Below are positions 37,905 through 41,352 of a DNA stretch of 41,352 nt, in pieces; position 1 is the stretch's first letter, and each line of letters begins with the position of its first letter. The notes beneath the pieces were generated by a model. That model worked only from the letters and a program-made list of their open reading frames with translations, ran no database searches and was not told the origin of the DNA. The translations under genes and the position numbers were made by a program. The DNA lies in NCBI RefSeq assembly GCF_004785685.1, contig NZ_SRPF01000009.1, forward strand, positions 1 to 41,352, written 5' to 3'. The DNA comes from Marinobacter confluentis (GTDB lineage Bacteria; Pseudomonadota; Gammaproteobacteria; Pseudomonadales; Oleiphilaceae).

Positions 37905-38459
37905 CTATTTTTTGCCCATCCGGTAGCGGATGTCTTCTACGTGAACCGGGTAGTGGTTGTTGCCGTGGTCTTCCAGAAAGAGCTCCAGCGTTCTTCGAAC
38001 GGTAGGGAAAGAGAGCTCATCCCAGGGAATGTCATTCAGGGGAAAAAGCCGGGTCTCAAGCGACTCTTCACCAGCGCCGAAGTCCGTGCTGTTCAGGGTT
38101 GCCCGATAGAACATGTGCACCTGATCGATGTGGGGGACATGAATGACGGTATACAGATCTTCCATGGTTACTGTTGCCAGGGCTTCTTCCAGGGTTTCGC
38201 GGGCCGCCGCTTCCAGCGTGGTTTCGGAGTTTTCCATAAAGCCCGCTGGCAGGGTCCAGTAGCCATAGCGGGGCTCAATGGCCCGGCGGCAGAGCAGTAC
38301 CTGGCCGTCCAGAACCGGCACGGTGCCAGCCACAATTCGCGGATTCTGGTAATGTATGGTTTCGCAGCTGACACATACATAACGGTGACGATTGTCGCCC
38401 TGTGGTATTTTTTGTTCGACCTGGTCGCCGCAGGTGCTGCAGTATTTCATTCGTTTCAC
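37905..38459 (-). CDS. Nudix hydrolase with N-terminal zinc ribbon
   Basis: The 184-residue protein has a zinc ribbon with C7, C10, C29 and C32, and a Nudix box at about 72-94 (AGFMENSETTLEAAARETLEEA, with the RE-x-x-EE core). Zinc-ribbon Nudix enzymes cleave nucleoside diphosphates linked to another moiety, such as NADH or FAD; the substrate here is not evident. The start could be ATG 38459 or ATG 38450. It is divergent from a second Nudix gene with 89 bases between them and is convergent with the YqfO gene. Confidence 0.9.
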   Translation of the reverse strand: MKRMKYCSTCGDQVEQKIPQGDNRHRYVCVSCETIHYQNPRIVAGTVPVLDGQVLLCRRAIEPRYGYWTLPAGFMENSETTLEAAARETLEEALATVTMEDLYTVIHVPHIDQVHMFYRATLNSTDFGAGEESLETRLFPLNDIPWDELSFPTVRRTLELFLEDHGNNHYPVHVEDIRYRMGKK

Positions 38460-38548
38460 CGTGAGTGGGCAAGTGTGCGTTTGTGAACGTAACTATCCGC
38501 GGTGCGGGTGTCTCATTCAAGAGTCTGATGTAAAAACGGAGCCAGAAT

Positions 38549-39136
38549 TTGCGCGATCTACTTCACGAGCGTCTCTCAGGTTATGTGCCCAGATTATTAA
38601 CGCTGGACTATCCCGAAGCGGGCGTTCTGGTTCCTGTCACCGAGGATCGAAACAATCCTGAAATTGTTTTTACGCTCAGGTCCGCAAACCTGAGCACTCA
38701 TCGTGGACAGGTATCGTTTCCCGGCGGCCGGCGTGACCTGGAGGATGACTCCCTTGCGGCTACTGCGCTGCGTGAAACCCATGAAGAAATCGGGCTGCCG
38801 CCGGAGCAGGTAGAGCTGATCGCGCCGCTTAGCCAGGTGATGTCTTTGCATCAGATTCTGGTTACTCCGTACGTTGGTGTGATCCCTGGCGATCATCCGC
38901 TGACTGCAAACCCTGCCGAGATAGAAAGCATTTTTCGCGTACCCGTCAGTTTTTTTCTGGAAGACCGGCGCGAGCGTACGGATGCGCTCAGCTTTATGAA
39001 TAACACGTTTCACGTGCCCTGCTACCGTTGGGAGCGGTACCAGATCTGGGGGCTGTCTGCCGTGGTTTTAGTGGATTTCCTGAACGCAGTGTATGACGCC
39101 GGCATTGACCTGCTCGAGCCGGTGAAAGGAGGCTGA
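38549..39136 (+). CDS. CoA pyrophosphatase-type Nudix hydrolase (NudL-like)
   Basis: The 195-residue protein combines the CoA-Nudix signature [13 protein letters not shown] at about 48-60 with the Nudix box [25 protein letters not shown] at about 59-83. It matches the CoA pyrophosphatase group (UPF0035), which splits CoA and its derivatives into phosphopantetheine and ADP. The start is a TTG at 38549 with GGAG eight bases ahead; no ATG suits. It is divergent from the zinc-ribbon Nudix gene and its stop is one base from the carbonic anhydrase gene, so translation is coupled. Confidence 0.9.
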   Translation: MRDLLHERLSGYVPRLLTLDYPEAGVLVPVTEDRNNPEIVFTLRSANLSTHRGQVSFPGGRRDLEDDSLAATALRETHEEIGLPPEQVELIAPLSQVMSLHQILVTPYVGVIPGDHPLTANPAEIESIFRVPVSFFLEDRRERTDALSFMNNTFHVPCYRWERYQIWGLSAVVLVDFLNAVYDAGIDLLEPVKGG

Positions 39137-39137
39137 T

Positions 39138-39680
39138 ATGTTTTACCAACTAGGTGATAGAAAACCTGAGCTTAACGGAGACGGCCAGTTTGTGGCCGAT
39201 AACGCATCGGTGATCGGCAGCGTCCGGCTGATGGAGAAATCCAGTGTCTGGTTTAACGTGGTCATCCGGGGTGATAACGAGTGGATCACGATCGGTCCGG
39301 AAACCAACGTTCAGGATGGCTCGGTTCTCCATACGGATCCGGGGCTTGCACTGAACTTGGGTAAGGGAGTGACGGTCGGCCACAAGGTCATGCTGCACGG
39401 GTGTGACATCGGTGATTATTCACTGATTGGAATCAATGCGGTGGTGCTGAATGGCGCAAAAATTGGTAAGCATTGCCTGATCGGTGCAAACACGCTGATT
39501 CCGGAAGGCATGGAAGTGCCCGATGGCTCTATGGTCGTAGGGTCGCCAGGCAAGATCAAGCGCGAGCTGACAGACAACCAGAAGAAAATGCTGGAAATGA
39601 GTGCGGCACACTACGTCAAGAACGCGGCAAACTATGTGGAATGCCTGAAGCCCTGCGATCCCCAGGGCTCAGGGGGCTGA
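39138..39680 (+). CDS. Gamma-class carbonic anhydrase-family protein
   Basis: The 180-residue protein is a left-handed beta-helix of hexapeptide repeats (for example [57 protein letters not shown]). The three metal-binding histidines H65, H82 and H87 are present, so the metal site looks intact. It resembles YrdA-type proteins, many of which show little or no carbonic anhydrase activity, so the enzyme activity is not certain. It lies between the NudL gene and the DUF1289 gene with gaps of one base each, within one operon. Confidence 0.92.
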   Translation: MFYQLGDRKPELNGDGQFVADNASVIGSVRLMEKSSVWFNVVIRGDNEWITIGPETNVQDGSVLHTDPGLALNLGKGVTVGHKVMLHGCDIGDYSLIGINAVVLNGAKIGKHCLIGANTLIPEGMEVPDGSMVVGSPGKIKRELTDNQKKMLEMSAAHYVKNAANYVECLKPCDPQGSGG

Positions 39681-39681
39681 C

Positions 39682-39864
39682 ATGCGAAGACAGGATCGGG
39701 TGCAGTCGCCCTGCGTCAGTATCTGCGCTCTAGACGAAAACGATCTTTGCATTGGCTGTCATCGAACCAGCGACGAAATCATGAGCTGGCCAAGGTTGGA
39801 CGATGATCAGCGCCGTAAAGTTCTGGAGCAGGTGGCCAAGCGGGAAGAAAAGGTGGGTCTCTGA
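39682..39864 (+). CDS. DUF1289 cysteine-rich small protein
   Basis: Sixty residues with four cysteines, C11, C15, C23 and C26 (SPCVSICALDENDLCIGCHRT), and the I-x-x-W motif EIMSWPRL. This is the DUF1289 signature; a metal or iron-sulfur site is likely from the cysteine spacing, but the function is unknown. It starts one base past the gamma-carbonic anhydrase stop. After it, GGGTCT (39855-39860) and AGACCC (39876-39881) form a weak hairpin, and A8 at 39893-39900 precedes purT. Confidence 0.88.
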   Translation: MRRQDRVQSPCVSICALDENDLCIGCHRTSDEIMSWPRLDDDQRRKVLEQVAKREEKVGL

Positions 39865-39915
39865 GTTTCATCGGCAGACCCTGAGTGACTTTAAAAAAAA
39901 GACAGGAAACAGACG

Positions 39916-41121
39916 ATGCCCCACACCTCTTTGCCGGATTCGGTAACAATTGGAACACCCCTCAAAGACAACGCGTTCCGTGTGCTTTTCTGCGGGTCCG
40001 GCGAGCTTGGCAAAGAGGTGGTGATTGAGCTGCAGCGGCTGGGAGTCGAGGTAATAGCGGTTGACCGCTATGCAAATGCGCCGGCCATGCAGGTGGCCCA
40101 CCGCAGCCACGTGATTGACATGCTCGACGGGGACGCGCTGCGGTTTGTGATCGAAGCGGAAAAGCCGCACCTGATCGTCCCGGAAATAGAAGCGATAGCC
40201 ACGCCGGAACTGGTCAAGCTTGAGCAAGAGGGTTACCGGGTTATCCCGACCGCAAGAGCCGTCAACCTCACCATGAACCGTGAGGGCATTCGACGCCTCG
40301 CCGCAGAAGACCTTGGCCTGGCCACGTCACCATACCGTTTTGCAGAAACCCGGGAAGACTACCTCGCAGCGGTGAGCGAGATCGGTTTGCCTCTGGTCGT
40401 GAAACCGGTCATGAGCTCCTCCGGCAAAGGTCAGAGTACGGTAAAAACCGAGGCCGATGTTGAGCGGGCCTGGGAGTACGCGCAGTCTGGTGGTCGTGCC
40501 GGTAAGGGCCGGGTCATTGTCGAAGGGTTTGTGGATTTCGATTATGAAATTACGTTATTGACCGTAAAGCATCGGGATGGAATTTCCTTCTGTGATCCGA
40601 TTGGTCACCGTCAGGAAGACGGCGACTATCGGGAGTCCTGGCAGCCACAGGCCATGAGCCGGGAAGCTCTCTCGCGCTCGCGGGAAATTGCCGAAGCTGT
40701 GGTCGATAATCTTGGTGGTTTGGGTCTCTATGGCGTCGAACTGTTTGTCAAAGGAGATCAGGTCTGGTTTTCAGAGGTTTCGCCTCGGCCACATGACACC
40801 GGGCTGGTTACCCTTGTGTCGCAGGATCTTTCCGAGTTCGCTCTTCATGCCAGGGCAATACTGGGTCTGCCGATACCAGCGATCAGACAGCTGGGTCCCT
40901 GTGCATCGGCGGTGATACTGCCAGAGGGTGAGTCGGCTGAGGTTGCCTACACCGGACTTGAAAATGCACTCGCTGAGCCAGACGTTTATTTAAGGCTCTT
41001 TGGCAAACCTGAACTGAAAGGGAAGCGGCGAATGGGTGTTGCTCTGGCAAAAGGCGACACAATAGAGGATGCGCGTGAGAAAGCGGTAACGGCCGCAGGC
41101 AAGGTAATCGCCGTTTTCTGA
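39916..41121 (+). CDS. purT: Formate-dependent GAR transformylase (PurT)
   Basis: The 401-residue ATP-grasp enzyme has the N-terminal [17 protein letters not shown] motif at about 25-41, the nucleotide-binding [14 protein letters not shown] loop at about 157-170, and the metal acidic residues in [25 protein letters not shown] at about 274-298. It makes formyl-GAR from GAR, formate and ATP, giving a folate-independent alternative to PurN. The PurK/PurT family choice is settled by the conserved PETEAI-like VPEIEAIAT segment and the length (E. coli PurT is 392). AGGAAAC is the ribosome site. Confidence 0.97.
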   Translation: MPHTSLPDSVTIGTPLKDNAFRVLFCGSGELGKEVVIELQRLGVEVIAVDRYANAPAMQVAHRSHVIDMLDGDALRFVIEAEKPHLIVPEIEAIATPELVKLEQEGYRVIPTARAVNLTMNREGIRRLAAEDLGLATSPYRFAETREDYLAAVSEIGLPLVVKPVMSSSGKGQSTVKTEADVERAWEYAQSGGRAGKGRVIVEGFVDFDYEITLLTVKHRDGISFCDPIGHRQEDGDYRESWQPQAMSREALSRSREIAEAVVDNLGGLGLYGVELFVKGDQVWFSEVSPRPHDTGLVTLVSQDLSEFALHARAILGLPIPAIRQLGPCASAVILPEGESAEVAYTGLENALAEPDVYLRLFGKPELKGKRRMGVALAKGDTIEDAREKAVTAAGKVIAVF

Positions 41122-41162
41122 CGGTTATTTGTCGCCAATGGCAAAAACTTGCTCACGAACCG

Positions 41163-41190
41163 TTGACACCGACCGGCAGGGCTGTAGAAT
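41163..41190 (+). promoter_or_regulatory. Strong sigma70 promoter, upstream of a tandem pair
   Basis: TTGACA (41163-41168), a 16-base spacer and TAGAAT (41185-41190). The -35 is perfect and the downstream bases ACGC match the second promoter; GCTGTAGAATACGC is shared by both. This is the stable-RNA promoter pattern seen in pseudomonad-like bacteria. Confidence 0.85.
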
Positions 41191-41294
41191 ACGCATCTCT
41201 TTCGAGGGGCACGCCGCTGAGGCGGGTCAGAAATCGAAAGACAACCGTTTGAATTTATTAGAGATTCCGGTCATCGAATTTCTTCTCAAAGCGG

Positions 41295-41322
41295 TTGACA
41301 AGGTCGCGATTCGCTGTAGAAT
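41295..41322 (+). promoter_or_regulatory. Strong sigma70 promoter, downstream of a tandem pair
   Basis: TTGACA (41295-41300), 16 bases, TAGAAT (41317-41322), with an AT-rich UP-like stretch (GAATTTATTAGAG and GAATTTCTTCTCAAA) ahead. Transcription would start near 41329 and leave the window. The likely cargo is an rRNA or tRNA operon just to the right; no boxA or RNA gene is yet visible. Confidence 0.85.
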
Positions 41323-41352
41323 ACGCGGCCTTGATCAGGGAACGGAAGTTCC

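Overview
The window reads as chromosome of a marine gammaproteobacterium, most likely Marinobacter. The strongest pointer is a 661-residue two-domain fatty acyl-CoA reductase (5654-7639) of the type described from Marinobacter. The gene orders pyrC/rnt/motY and mtnA/mtaD/ubiG/mupP/yciK match, from memory, the related pseudomonads. The genus is an inference; no marker gene such as 16S rRNA lies inside the window. Almost everything here is core genome with dense, well-formed genes.

Left edge (1-650): the tail of an IS3-family transposase runs into an integrase gene that the insertion has cut after about 86 codons. The integrase points away from the 3' end of a tRNA-Arg(CCU), so this is the tRNA-side border of a genomic island lying outside the window to the left. 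Repeated TGYACCCC motifs lie between integrase and tRNA. 650-5300: two glycosyltransferase-type genes of the TIGR04283/TIGR04282 pair, then, convergent with them, an M16 metalloprotease and a small conserved protein. 5300-7680: the fatty acyl-CoA reductase, ending in a strong bidirectional terminator. 7688-10458: rnt and pyrC facing motY.

10477-14309: a zinc deacetylase of the histone-deacetylase superfamily and a Pat/YfiQ-type protein acetyltransferase are divergent neighbours, a possible writer/eraser pair. 14338-20110: a long leftward run (mtaD, ubiG, mupP, yciK, glutaredoxin, yaaA, DUF2788, rdgC) covering ubiquinone synthesis, peptidoglycan recycling, peroxide defence and recombination. 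mtnA is divergent from mtaD, so two methylthioadenosine salvage steps share one intergenic region. 21359-24329: an XRE-type regulator and the periplasmic protease Prc. 24584-27974: a thiolase plus trifunctional beta-oxidation protein operon, which consumes the same acyl-CoA pool that the reductase draws on.

28188-33067: a ComFB-family small protein, a DUF349 coiled-coil protein, RecX and the lytic transglycosylase MltF. 33272-41121: purL and purT, both purine synthesis genes, bracket an intergenic region with an inverted pair of DnaA-box-like sites, a YqfO-type PII-like protein, two divergent Nudix hydrolases, a gamma-carbonic anhydrase and a DUF1289 protein. The last 200 bases hold two near-identical strong sigma70 promoters of the stable-RNA kind, so an rRNA or tRNA operon probably starts just beyond the right edge.

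I did not find a clearly new defence, toxin or CRISPR system. The most worthwhile leads are the acetyltransferase/deacetylase pair, the IS-interrupted integrase with its repeated motifs at tRNA-Arg, the DnaA-box pair after purL, and the FAR locus.
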